Notes under the pieces: model-generated | What the model was told of the DNA's origin: nothing | The model's input: only the letters and a program-made list of their open reading frames with translations | Database searches by the model: none | Origin: Streptomyces sp. NRRL S-340 | GTDB taxonomy: Bacteria > Actinomycetota > Actinomycetes > Streptomycetales > Streptomycetaceae | Direction: 5' to 3' | DNA: 14,609 nt | NCBI RefSeq assembly: GCF_000720185.1 | Contig: NZ_JOIY01000079.1 | Coordinates: forward strand, 1 to 14,609 | Position numbers and translations under genes: made by a program | Shown: one piece after another, positions 1 through 5,939 of the stretch | Layout of the letters: every line of letters begins with the position of its first letter | How positions within the stretch are numbered: the first letter of the stretch is position 1

Positions 1-189
1 ACCGCCGAGGTCACCCTCACCCACGGCGACGACGGCGAGTTCACCCTCTCCGCCGTCCTCAGCCCCGTCCTCGGCGGCGTCGACCAGCACACCGCACAGG
101 AACTCGCCGACGCCGCCCACCAGATCTGCCCCTACTCCAAGGCCACCCGCGGCAACATCCCCGTCACCATCACCGCCACCGCCGCCTGA
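1..189 (+). CDS. ohr: Organic hydroperoxide resistance protein (Ohr/OsmC family), C-terminal part
   Basis: Only the last 62 residues are present; the 5' end lies outside the window. Ohr is a cytoplasmic thiol peroxidase that reduces organic and fatty-acid hydroperoxides with two active-site cysteines, re-reduced by a lipoyl partner. The second conserved cysteine is visible in the family motif CPYSKATRGN (Cys at residue 43 of the fragment), preceded by the helix Q-H-T-A-Q-E-L-A-D-A-A-H-Q. Stop is TGA at 187-189. The first active-site cysteine is off-window, so activity cannot be judged from this piece. OsmC is the alternative, but CPYS-x-A-T-R-G-N fits Ohr better. An OhrR-type MarR repressor usually controls such genes; none is visible here. 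Confidence 0.85.
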   Translation, partial: TAEVTLTHGDDGEFTLSAVLSPVLGGVDQHTAQELADAAHQICPYSKATRGNIPVTITATAA

Positions 190-260
190 CGCGTCCCGGA
201 AAAACCGAGGCGCTGGCGTGAACCCGCGACCCACCACGGTGCGTTTACCAGATGAAGGCT

Positions 261-287
261 CCTGCCCCTCCGGTTCGGGGAGGCAGG
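261..287 (+). terminator. Hairpin downstream of ohr, probable terminator
   Basis: Arms 261-271 and 277-287 pair over 11 positions with one mismatch (267/281) and one G-T wobble around a 5-nt loop (ggttc). It starts 71 bp after the ohr stop. There is no T-tract, which is common for Streptomyces terminators. Function is inferred from position. Confidence 0.45.
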
Positions 288-376
288 GCGCGGGAGGTCT
301 CCACGGTTCCCCCGACCGGCGAGACCACCCGCACGGCTCCCGTCTGCTCTGAGCCGTGGGGGCGGGCAGACGGGAC

Positions 377-403
377 GGGGGCCCGGCGCTGTGCCGGGCC
401 CCC
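377..403. terminator. Strong GC hairpin between convergent genes, probable bidirectional terminator
   Basis: GGGGGCCCGGC (377-387) and GCCGGGCCCCC (393-403) form a perfect 11-bp stem with a 5-nt loop (gctgt). It lies 47 bp beyond the stop of the minus-strand esterase gene and 187 bp after ohr, in the convergent intergenic stretch. It is most likely the main terminator for the esterase transcript and a backstop for ohr. Confidence 0.8.
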
Positions 404-450
404 TGCCCCTCACGACGGTACGGCGAGCGCACCGCTGCGCGGCGCGACCG

Positions 451-1371
451 TCACCTGTGCCACCAGTGGCGGGCCAGCACCCGTCCGACGGCACCCGCCA
501 TCGCACGCTCGCCCGCCGCGTTCGGGTGCACCGGAGCGGCCGGCGTCTCCGGTGCGAACGTCTCGATCCAGCGCTCACCGGTGGGCCGGCACAGATCATG
601 GCCGACGGTCGGGGCGTACGTGTTCACGTACTCCGCGCCGCCGCGCCGCGCCTGCCGGGCCAGCATGCCGTTCAGTTCCTTCTCCTTGTCCCGGAGATAG
701 GAGAAGTCACCGGCGGCGAGCGGCACCGTGGCGCTGGTGCAGCCGGCACCGTCGTCCGGGAAGAGGTCGGGGTAACCGACGACCACGACCCGGGCGTGCG
801 GGGCCCGGCGGTGGATGCCGCGCAGCACGTCCGCGATCTTCGGCGCGGTCCGGGCGACGGCGTCCGAGACCTGGTCGGTGCCCTGGCCGGTGAGGTACGA
901 CCGGCACGGGGCGCCCGCGGGGTCGGAGGCCGACAGCTTCGCGCACGTGCCCAGCACGGTCGAGAAGCCGATGTCGTTGCCGCCGACGGTGAGGGTGACC
1001 AGGTCGGTCCCCCGGTCGAGCGCGTCGAACTGCGGGGGCACCGAACCCTGCGGGGCGGCCATGTCCGCGGTGGTCGCACCCGAGCACGTGACGTCCGTCA
1101 GCACCGCCCGCGAGGAACGCGCCACCAGAGAGGCGTAGTTCTGGTCGGAGCGCAGACACGTGCTGTCGACCTGGGTCGGCACGAGCGGCGCGGAGGCGTA
1201 CGAGTCGCCGAGGGCCACGTAGTCGACGCGGTGCCGGGCCTCGTGCCGGGCGCCGTCGGAGGCACTGGCCGACGCGGTGCCGGCCGACGCCAGGGCCGAG
1301 ACGGCGGCGAGCAGGGCGGCACCCGCCGTCAGGGAGCGCCGCGTGGCGGAAGCGGTAAGGAGTCTCCTCAA
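451..1371 (-). CDS. Secreted SGNH/GDSL-family esterase/lipase
   Basis: This 306-residue protein is a probable extracellular ester hydrolase (lipase or carboxylesterase). Residues 1 to about 37 form a Sec signal peptide: R2/R3, a hydrophobic stretch at 15-30 and small residues near the cut (A-S-A-S-A). The SGNH blocks are in order: GDSYAS with nucleophile Ser57, CSGAT at 96-100, GGNDIGF at 130-136, and H282 in VHPN. No Asp stands three residues before H282, so a Ser-His dyad or a main-chain-assisted triad, as in some Streptomyces lipases, is likely. Six cysteines (72, 96, 143, 156, 211, 261) suit the three disulfides of SCO1725/S. rimosus-type lipases. The start is TTG at 1369-1371, chosen because GAAAGGAC (1377-1384) is well spaced before it and MRRLLTAS opens the signal peptide. 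The gene is monocistronic and divergent from the alpha/beta hydrolase; a palindrome at 1385-1399 abuts the RBS. The substrate cannot be predicted. Confidence 0.92.
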   Translation of the reverse strand: MRRLLTASATRRSLTAGAALLAAVSALASAGTASASASDGARHEARHRVDYVALGDSYASAPLVPTQVDSTCLRSDQNYASLVARSSRAVLTDVTCSGATTADMAAPQGSVPPQFDALDRGTDLVTLTVGGNDIGFSTVLGTCAKLSASDPAGAPCRSYLTGQGTDQVSDAVARTAPKIADVLRGIHRRAPHARVVVVGYPDLFPDDGAGCTSATVPLAAGDFSYLRDKEKELNGMLARQARRGGAEYVNTYAPTVGHDLCRPTGERWIETFAPETPAAPVHPNAAGERAMAGAVGRVLARHWWHR

Positions 1372-1384
1372 GATCTGTCCTTTC

Positions 1385-1399
1385 GTGATCGACGATCAC
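1385..1399. promoter_or_regulatory. 15-bp perfect inverted repeat next to the esterase RBS, candidate operator
   Basis: GTGATCG-A-CGATCAC is a perfect 7+1+7 inverted repeat that abuts the esterase RBS (1377-1384). A protein bound here would overlap the esterase 5' leader or initial transcribed region. It shares GTGATC/GATCAC half-sites with the palindrome at the divergent gene's start (1732-1747). Function is inferred. Confidence 0.45.
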
Positions 1400-1564
1400 T
1401 ACTTCACACGGAGCGGAGCCCCGGAAAGTGCCGGTGGCGCAGGTAACGAATCGGTCGCCGTGCCGCGGGCGGGACGGACCGACGTGTGCGCACCTGAGAG
1501 TCGAATGGCTTAGGTGTGCGGCCGCCGCCCGGGTGGACGGGCGGGTGTACGTACCCGTGTCCGA

Positions 1565-1578
1565 CCGTCATGTGACGG
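1565..1578. promoter_or_regulatory. 14-bp inverted repeat in the divergent intergenic region
   Basis: CCGTCA-TG-TGACGG is a perfect 6+2+6 inverted repeat near the middle of the intergenic region. It contains the word CATGTGAC, which recurs upstream of two other genes here (4878-4885; 10512-10519 and 10547-10554). It may be a regulator site shared by the divergent pair. Confidence 0.35.
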
Positions 1579-1685
1579 ATGCGGGAGTCCCGGACGTGGC
1601 CCACAGTGAGGGAACACCGAGCCTCTCGTGCGGGTCTCCGGCCGGAGGGTTCGCCCCGGTGGCGACCACGAGAAGCGTTTTCCAA

Positions 1686-1712
1686 CAGCACAGTCAGCAC
1701 AGTCAGCACAGT
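1686..1712 (+). repeat. Three tandem copies of a 9-bp unit (CAGCACAGT)
   Basis: Exact copies lie at 1686-1694, 1695-1703 and 1704-1712. They end 28 bp before the GTG start of the alpha/beta hydrolase, so they fall in its leader or core promoter. The 9-bp period is not a helical turn; the array could be a slippage-prone tract or an iterated binding site. Confidence 0.8.
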
Positions 1713-1731
1713 TCGACATTCATCTGAAAGG

Positions 1732-1747
1732 TGATCACTCGTGATCA
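1732..1747. promoter_or_regulatory. 16-bp perfect inverted repeat spanning the alpha/beta hydrolase start codon
   Basis: TGATCAC-TC-GTGATCA is a perfect 7+2+7 inverted repeat. Its right arm is the start codon and first codons of the hydrolase; its left arm overlaps the end of the RBS (AAAGG at about 1727-1731). It could be an operator or, in mRNA, a small hairpin hiding the start codon. Both readings are inference. Confidence 0.45.
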
Positions 1748-2589
1748 GCATCAAGGGTCTGCGCGGTCGGCGGTTCGTGACGGGTGTCGCGGCCATGGTC
1801 ACGGCAGGTGTCGCGGTCGGTACGTTCGCGGTCACCGCCAACAGCGCGCCCGAGCGGACCGAGGCCGGCCGGCAGCCCAAGCCGACCGTCGTCCTGGAAC
1901 ACGGCGCCTTCGCCGACGCCTCCAGCTGGAACGGCGTGATCGAAAAACTCCGCGCCGACGGCTATCCCGTCGTCGCCGCCGCCAACCCGCTGCGCAGCCC
2001 CAGCACCGACGCCGCCTCCCTGCGCAGCCTCCTCGACCACATCAAGGGCCCCAAGATCCTCGTCGGCCACTCCTACGGCGGCTCCGTCATCAGCCAGGCC
2101 GCCACGGGCGACCGCGACGTCAAGGCCCTCGTCTACGTCGCCGCCTTCCTGCCCGCCCCCGGCGAGACCGCTCTGGAACTCACCAACAAGTACCCCGGCT
2201 CGACCCTCCCCGACGCCCTCGACCCGGTCCCGTTCAAGAACGCCGACGGCACCACCGGCACCGACCTCTACATCCAGCAGGACAAGTTCCGCCACCAGTT
2301 CGCGGCCGACGTCCCCCGCAACCAGGCCGCCCTCGCCGCCGCCACCCAGCGGCCCATCGCGCAGGCCGCCCTGGAGGAGAAGGCCACCACCGCCGCCTGG
2401 AAGACCATCCCCAGCTGGGACATCATCACCACCCAGGACCTCAACATCCCGGCCGCCGCCCAGCGGTTCATGGCCGAGCGCGCCCACGCCCACACCACCA
2501 CCGTCGCCGCCTCCCACTCCGTCGCGGTCTCCCACCCGCACCTCGTCGCGGGCGTGATCGAGAAGGCGGCCCGCGCCACCACCCGCTGA
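1741..2589 (+). CDS. Exported alpha/beta-fold hydrolase
   Basis: This 282-residue protein belongs to the alpha/beta hydrolase superfamily (AB hydrolase_6 type, related to SABP2/methylesterase and pyrethroid-esterase-like proteins). Residues 1 to about 36 are a signal peptide with basic residues, R10-R11, a hydrophobic segment at 13-31 and a likely cut after NSA; Sec is most likely, Tat possible. The catalytic fold starts with VVLEHGAFADASSW (oxyanion HG at 54-55). The nucleophile elbow is GHSYGGS with Ser111. D233 in TTQDLNIP and H259 in ASHSVAVSHP are the probable remaining triad members. The GTG start at 1741 follows GAAAGG at 1726-1731 with about 9 nt spacing. The gene is divergent from the esterase and followed by a hairpin at 2612-2636. 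The substrate is unknown, probably a small ester. Confidence 0.9.
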   Translation: MISIKGLRGRRFVTGVAAMVTAGVAVGTFAVTANSAPERTEAGRQPKPTVVLEHGAFADASSWNGVIEKLRADGYPVVAAANPLRSPSTDAASLRSLLDHIKGPKILVGHSYGGSVISQAATGDRDVKALVYVAAFLPAPGETALELTNKYPGSTLPDALDPVPFKNADGTTGTDLYIQQDKFRHQFAADVPRNQAALAAATQRPIAQAALEEKATTAAWKTIPSWDIITTQDLNIPAAAQRFMAERAHAHTTTVAASHSVAVSHPHLVAGVIEKAARATTR

Positions 2590-2611
2590 CGAGCCACCCG
2601 GCACCCGGCAC

Positions 2612-2636
2612 CCGGCCCGCGGCCAGCCGCGGCCGG
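2612..2636 (+). terminator. Hairpin downstream of the alpha/beta hydrolase gene
   Basis: CCGGCCCGCGG (2612-2622) pairs with CCGCGGCCGG (2627-2636) as a 10-bp stem with one bulged C and a 4-nt loop (ccag). It begins 23 bp after the stop codon. Terminator role is inferred from position and stability; there is no T-tract. Confidence 0.5.
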
Positions 2637-2661
2637 CCGGCCGGACCGAGCGATCACCTGT

Positions 2662-2687
2662 CTCAAGCAAACACATGCCTCAAGCAA
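2662..2687 (+). repeat. Direct repeat CTCAAGCAA upstream of the VOC gene
   Basis: The 9-mer CTCAAGCAA occurs at 2662-2670 and 2679-2687, 17 bp apart, just before the VOC gene RBS (2694-2701). Position and spacing (about 1.6 helical turns) would suit a repressor site or a duplicated promoter element; neither is proven. Confidence 0.4.
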
Positions 2688-2710
2688 CTCGACGAAGAGA
2701 GAACAACACC

Positions 2711-3157
2711 ATGGACATGAAGCTGGAAGTCGTCGTCCTGCCCGTGTCGGACGTCGACCGCGCCAAGCAGTTCTACACGGAGCGGATGGGCTTCCGGCTC
2801 GATGCGGACTTCCCCATCCAGGACGGCTACCGGGTCGTCCAGGTCACCCCGCCGGGCTCCGGCTGCTCGGTCATCTTCGGTGACGGCCTCACCCAGGCGC
2901 AGCCGGGCACCCTGCACGGTCTGCACCTCGTCGTCACCGACATCGAGGCGGCCCGCAAGGAGCTGGCGGGACGCGGCGTCGAGGTCAGCGAGCCGTTCCA
3001 GGACGTCACCGGCATCTTCCACCACCCCGGCGACGCCGACCGCGTGCCCGGACTGCACCCCGAGCGGGCCAGCTACGGGTCGTTCGCCTCGTTCGAGGAC
3101 CCGGACGGCAACCAGTGGTTCCTCCAGGAGGTCACCGAGCGCGCCCCCGGCCGCTGA
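2711..3157 (+). CDS. VOC/glyoxalase-bleomycin resistance family protein
   Basis: This 148-residue protein has two beta-alpha-beta-beta-beta modules of the vicinal oxygen chelate fold, the normal size for a single-chain glyoxalase-like enzyme. Module 1 is residues 4-57 (LEVVVLPVSDVDRAKQFY... then VQVTPPGSGCSVIFG). Module 2 starts at LHLVVTDIEAARKEL (71-85) and ends in SFEDPDGNQWFLQEV (128-141). E6, H72 and E140 sit where VOC metal ligands occur, so a divalent-metal enzyme is plausible. Substrate is unknown: glyoxalase, dioxygenase and drug-binding relatives look alike at this level. ATG at 2711 is chosen because GAAGAGAG (2694-2701) precedes it; an in-frame ATG at 2675 lies within the upstream direct-repeat region and has no RBS. 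A strong hairpin follows. Probably cytoplasmic. Confidence 0.88.
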   Translation: MDMKLEVVVLPVSDVDRAKQFYTERMGFRLDADFPIQDGYRVVQVTPPGSGCSVIFGDGLTQAQPGTLHGLHLVVTDIEAARKELAGRGVEVSEPFQDVTGIFHHPGDADRVPGLHPERASYGSFASFEDPDGNQWFLQEVTERAPGR

Positions 3158-3168
3158 CCCCGCCACCC

Positions 3169-3213
3169 GGCCCCCGAGGGGGCGGCCCGCCTCCCTGGCC
3201 GCCCCCTCGGGCC
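3169..3213 (+). terminator. Strong hairpin between the VOC and flavoprotein genes
   Basis: CCCGAGGGGGCGGCC (3173-3187) and GGCCGCCCCCTCGGG (3197-3211) form a perfect 15-bp stem with a 9-nt loop; flanking GG/CC can extend it with a bulge. It starts 12 bp after the VOC stop. The next 75 bp, up to the flavoprotein start, are very C-rich with no obvious promoter, so partial read-through (attenuation) into the flavoprotein gene is possible. Confidence 0.8.
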
Positions 3214-3288
3214 GTCCCACCCAAGGGCCCGCCCTCGCCGCGCGGTCCCGCCGCCCCGCACACCCGGCAACACACCACCGGAGAACCA

Positions 3289-4731
3289 GTGACGACCGAG
3301 AACACCCGTACCTACGACGTCGTCGTGATCGGCGCGGGACCGGTCGGCGAGAACGTCGCCGACCGCACCACCGCCGCAGGCCTGAGCACGGTCATCGTGG
3401 AGAGCGAACTCGTCGGCGGCGAGTGCTCGTACTGGGCCTGCGAACCCAGCAAGGCCCTGCTGCGCCCCGCCCTGCTGCGCGCCGACGCGGCGAAGGTCCC
3501 GGGTCTGAACCCGGCCGTCGCGGGCCCGTTGGACACCGCGGCCGTCCTCGCGCACCGCGACCGCATGTCCGCCGACTGGAACGACGAGGGCCAGGTCGAC
3601 TGGCTCAAGGGCGCCGGCATCGAGCTGGTCCGCGGCCACGGCCGGCTGGACGGGCCCCGGCAGGTGAGCGTGCACACCCCCGACGGGGAGGTGCTGCACC
3701 TGCGCGCCGTGCACGCGGTGGCCGTCTGCACCGGCACCCGCGCCGCCTTCCCGCCGCTGCCCGACCTGGACACGCTGCGCCCCTGGAGCAGCCGCGAGGC
3801 CACCAGTTCCCCGCGCGTCCCGGACCGGCTGGCCATCGTCGGCGCGGGCGTCGTCGCCGTCGAGATGGCCACCGCCTACCAGGCCCTCGGCTCCCAGGTC
3901 ACCCTGATCGCGCGCGAGGCGGGTCTGCTGACCCGCATGGAACCCTTCGCCGGCGAGCTGGTCGCCGGGAGCCTGCGCGAGGCGGGCGCCGAGCTGCGCC
4001 TGAACACCACCGTCACGACCGCGACCCGCGAGGGCGGCCCGGACGGCGAGGTGCACCTCACCCTCTCCGACGGCAGCCGGCTCGTCGCCGACGAACTGCT
4101 GCTCGCCACCGGCCGCGCACCGCGCACCGAGGACATCGGCCTGGACACGGTCGGCCTGGCCCCCGGCGGGTGGATCACCACCGACGACTCGTTCACCGCC
4201 ACCGGCGTCCCCGGTGACTGGCTCTACGCCGTGGGCGACGTCAACCGCCGCGCCCTGCTCACCCACCAGGGCAAGTACCAGGCCCGGATCGCCGGGGCCG
4301 TCATCGCGGCGCGGGCGCAGGGCGAACCCCTCGACACCGCGCGATGGGGCCGCCACACCGCCACCGCCGACCTGGAAGCCGTACCGCAGGTGGTGTTCAC
4401 CGAGCCGGAGATCGCCGCCGTGGGCCTGACCACCGAGGAGGCCGAACGCACCGGCCGCCGTGTCGACGTCGTCGACTACGACATAGGCCTGCTCGCCGGT
4501 GCCGTGCAGCACCGCCCGGACTACCGCGGCAGGGCCCGCGTCCTCGTCGACCCCGAGCGCCGTACCGTCGTCGGCGCCACCTTCGCCGGCCCGGGCGTCG
4601 GCGAACTCCTGCACTCCGCCACGGTCGCCATCACCAGCGAGGTCACCGTCGACCGGCTGTGGCACGCGGTCCCGCCGTTCCCCACGATCAGCGAGGTGTG
4701 GCTGCGGCTCCTCGAGACCTACCGGGGCTGA
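3289..4731 (+). CDS. FAD-dependent pyridine nucleotide-disulfide oxidoreductase (class I, variant C-terminal motif)
   Basis: This 480-residue protein is a homodimeric flavoprotein of the dihydrolipoamide dehydrogenase/glutathione reductase/mercuric reductase family. FAD-binding GAGPVG is at 15-20. A redox-disulfide CxxxxC is kept as C46-SYWA-C51 within GGEC...CEPSKALL. The NAD(P) motif is GAGVVAVEMA (185-194); its third Gly is replaced by Ala and R209 follows in LIARE, which suggests NADPH, as in glutathione reductase. The second FAD motif YAVGDVN is at 313-319 and the dimerisation domain spans about 365-480. The usual HPTxSE is FPTISE (464-469), so the catalytic His is Phe; E469 remains. The real substrate is therefore uncertain and it should not be called lpd. 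The GTG start at 3289 has GGAG at 3280-3283 (5-nt gap); longer in-frame starts run through the terminator hairpin. Confidence 0.88.
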   Translation: MTTENTRTYDVVVIGAGPVGENVADRTTAAGLSTVIVESELVGGECSYWACEPSKALLRPALLRADAAKVPGLNPAVAGPLDTAAVLAHRDRMSADWNDEGQVDWLKGAGIELVRGHGRLDGPRQVSVHTPDGEVLHLRAVHAVAVCTGTRAAFPPLPDLDTLRPWSSREATSSPRVPDRLAIVGAGVVAVEMATAYQALGSQVTLIAREAGLLTRMEPFAGELVAGSLREAGAELRLNTTVTTATREGGPDGEVHLTLSDGSRLVADELLLATGRAPRTEDIGLDTVGLAPGGWITTDDSFTATGVPGDWLYAVGDVNRRALLTHQGKYQARIAGAVIAARAQGEPLDTARWGRHTATADLEAVPQVVFTEPEIAAVGLTTEEAERTGRRVDVVDYDIGLLAGAVQHRPDYRGRARVLVDPERRTVVGATFAGPGVGELLHSATVAITSEVTVDRLWHAVPPFPTISEVWLRLLETYRG

Positions 4732-4742
4732 CACACATCCGC

Positions 4743-4888
4743 TGTGTCACACGTCGTCTGTATGGTCGGTGCGGCATGCCCTGAGGAGCTGCGAACACAA
4801 CGGGCGCCCGGCTCGCGGTGTCCGGCACGCACGCTCGGACTCCCATCGTGTTCGCAGCTCTGAGCCGGCCATACACACATGTGACACA
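4743..4888. repeat. 146-bp composite imperfect inverted repeat (MITE-like or regulatory)
   Basis: Outer arms TGTGTCACA (4743-4751) and TGTGACACA (4880-4888) are perfect complements. Moving inward, TGTATGG (4760-4766) matches CCATACA (4869-4875), and GAGCTGCGAACAC (4786-4798) matches GTGTTCGCAGCTC (4848-4860) perfectly, followed by near-matching ACGGG/CCCAT. The arms differ by short insertions in the left arm. The 49-bp centre has no gene. The left outer word also pairs with TGACACA at 4729-4735 around the flavoprotein stop. No target-site duplication is visible. It could be a degenerate mobile element, a paired operator or a transcript-level structure; the right arm ends 13 bp before the next gene's start. 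Confidence 0.65.
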
Positions 4889-4901
4889 TGGATGGAGAAA
4901 C

Positions 4902-5939
4902 ATGAGCGGACTGAGGTACTGCGAGCGCGTCGACCTGGCCCTGGCGGCCGGGGACCCGCAGGCCGTGCTCGACGTGGCCGTGGCCGCCTGCGAGGCCAGC
5001 CGGGGCTTCCTCGGCATGGTCTGGGGCGAGGTCGTCGAGCAGCTCGCCGGCCAGCCCGCCGCGGTGCGGGAACCACTGGTGGCGGCCATACCCGCCCGGC
5101 TCGGACCGGCGGACCGAGGACTGCGGCACGCGCTGCTGTACCTCTCCCTCGTCCTCTCCCGCGACCTGCCCGGCGAGACGCTGGCCGCCGAACGGCGCGA
5201 GGCGCTCGCCGGCACCGGGGACCGCTGGCGGCCGCTCGGCGAGAGCGTGAGCTTCGCCGAGGCCGAACTCGACGCGGGCCGCCCGCTGCCGCCCGCCGTC
5301 GTCGCCGCCTTCCGGCGCGGGGCGGAGGACAGGTATTCCGGGCTCCAGGAACTGGCCGCCCGGATGACCGAGCCCGTGCTCGACGTCGGCGAGCAGTGGG
5401 CCGAGGCGGCGATGGCCGACGTCCTGGCGCTCCGCCCGGTCTGGCGGGACCTGCTCGCCCACGCGGCCACGGCCAGGACGGCCAAGCCCAGCGCGGCATG
5501 GGAGCGCAAGGGCGGCGCACTCCTCGACGAGGCCGGCCCCGAGGCGTTCCGGGCCCGCGCCCTGTCCTGGCTGGCCCTGGCCGGCCGGCCGCGCACCCTG
5601 ACCCTCCGCCAGGACTTCCATGAGGCCCCGGTCAACGAGCTGTTCGACCCGTACAACGCCAACGCCCTGCGCGGCATCACCTGGCTGCTCGCCCGCACCG
5701 AACCCTGCGAGGAGACGGCCGCCGCGCTGGGGGCCCTGGTCGACACCGCGCTGCGCGTGGTGCCCCACCACGGCCCGTGCAACCCGAAGGTGGCAGGCGG
5801 CGCCGTGTACGCGCTCGCCCGCCTCGCCGGACCGGACGCCGGCGAGGAGCTGCGGCGCCTGGCCCGGCGCACCGCCTACAAGACCACCCTGCGGCAGATC
5901 GAGGCCGCGCTGGAGGGGATGGCGTCACAGCCGCAGTGA
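4902..5939 (+). CDS. Helical-repeat protein resembling a region of DUF4132 proteins
   Basis: This 345-residue soluble protein has no signal peptide or membrane segment and is almost entirely Ala/Leu/Arg-rich predicted helices, like HEAT-type repeats. The C-terminal 100 residues follow a pattern I know from DUF4132/WGR-associated proteins: YNANALRGITWLLAR (residues 249-263), a P-H-H-G-P-C-N-P-K-V segment, A-V-Y-A-L-A-R-L, then R-T-A-Y-K-T-T-L-R-Q-I-E-A-A-L near the end. It may be a stand-alone version of that module; no catalytic motif is visible and function is unknown. ATG at 4902 is chosen for GGAG at 4894-4897; an upstream in-frame GTG at 4818 would translate the right arm of the inverted repeat and lacks support. 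Its 3' end overlaps the convergent EEP gene by 15 bp. Confidence 0.8.
   Translation: MSGLRYCERVDLALAAGDPQAVLDVAVAACEASRGFLGMVWGEVVEQLAGQPAAVREPLVAAIPARLGPADRGLRHALLYLSLVLSRDLPGETLAAERREALAGTGDRWRPLGESVSFAEAELDAGRPLPPAVVAAFRRGAEDRYSGLQELAARMTEPVLDVGEQWAEAAMADVLALRPVWRDLLAHAATARTAKPSAAWERKGGALLDEAGPEAFRARALSWLALAGRPRTLTLRQDFHEAPVNELFDPYNANALRGITWLLARTEPCEETAAALGALVDTALRVVPHHGPCNPKVAGGAVYALARLAGPDAGEELRRLARRTAYKTTLRQIEAALEGMASQPQ

Larger units (their letters stand above)
1372..1740. other. Gene-free divergent control region between two secreted hydrolase genes
   Basis: The 369 bp between the esterase (minus) and alpha/beta hydrolase (plus) starts contain no credible coding frame; short open frames here lack RBS and typical codon use. 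It must hold the promoters for both genes, but I cannot identify -10/-35 boxes with confidence. Visible structure: a palindrome at 1385-1399, a palindrome at 1565-1578, a 9-bp triple tandem repeat at 1686-1712, and a palindrome at 1732-1747 that includes the hydrolase start codon. Confidence 0.7.

Noticed and set aside
1610..1636. SigR-like promoter (GGGAAC, 18-bp spacer, GTC) before the alpha/beta hydrolase
   Set aside because: Both boxes differ from the consensus at one base, and such partial matches are frequent in GC-rich DNA; no supporting context beyond a distant ohr gene.
1510..1719. Minus-strand small Cys-containing frame opening with MSNCADCADCA
   Set aside because: The cysteines come from the same tandem repeat; no RBS and the frame crosses other intergenic elements.
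1428..1727. Plus-strand open frame of 99 codons in the divergent region, ending in repeated QHS
   Set aside because: The QHS repeat is just the 9-bp tandem DNA repeat; there is no RBS and codon use is not Streptomyces-like.
4743..4888. Insertion sequence calling for the inverted repeat region
   Set aside because: No transposase, no target-site duplication and unequal arms; retained only as an unexplained inverted repeat.
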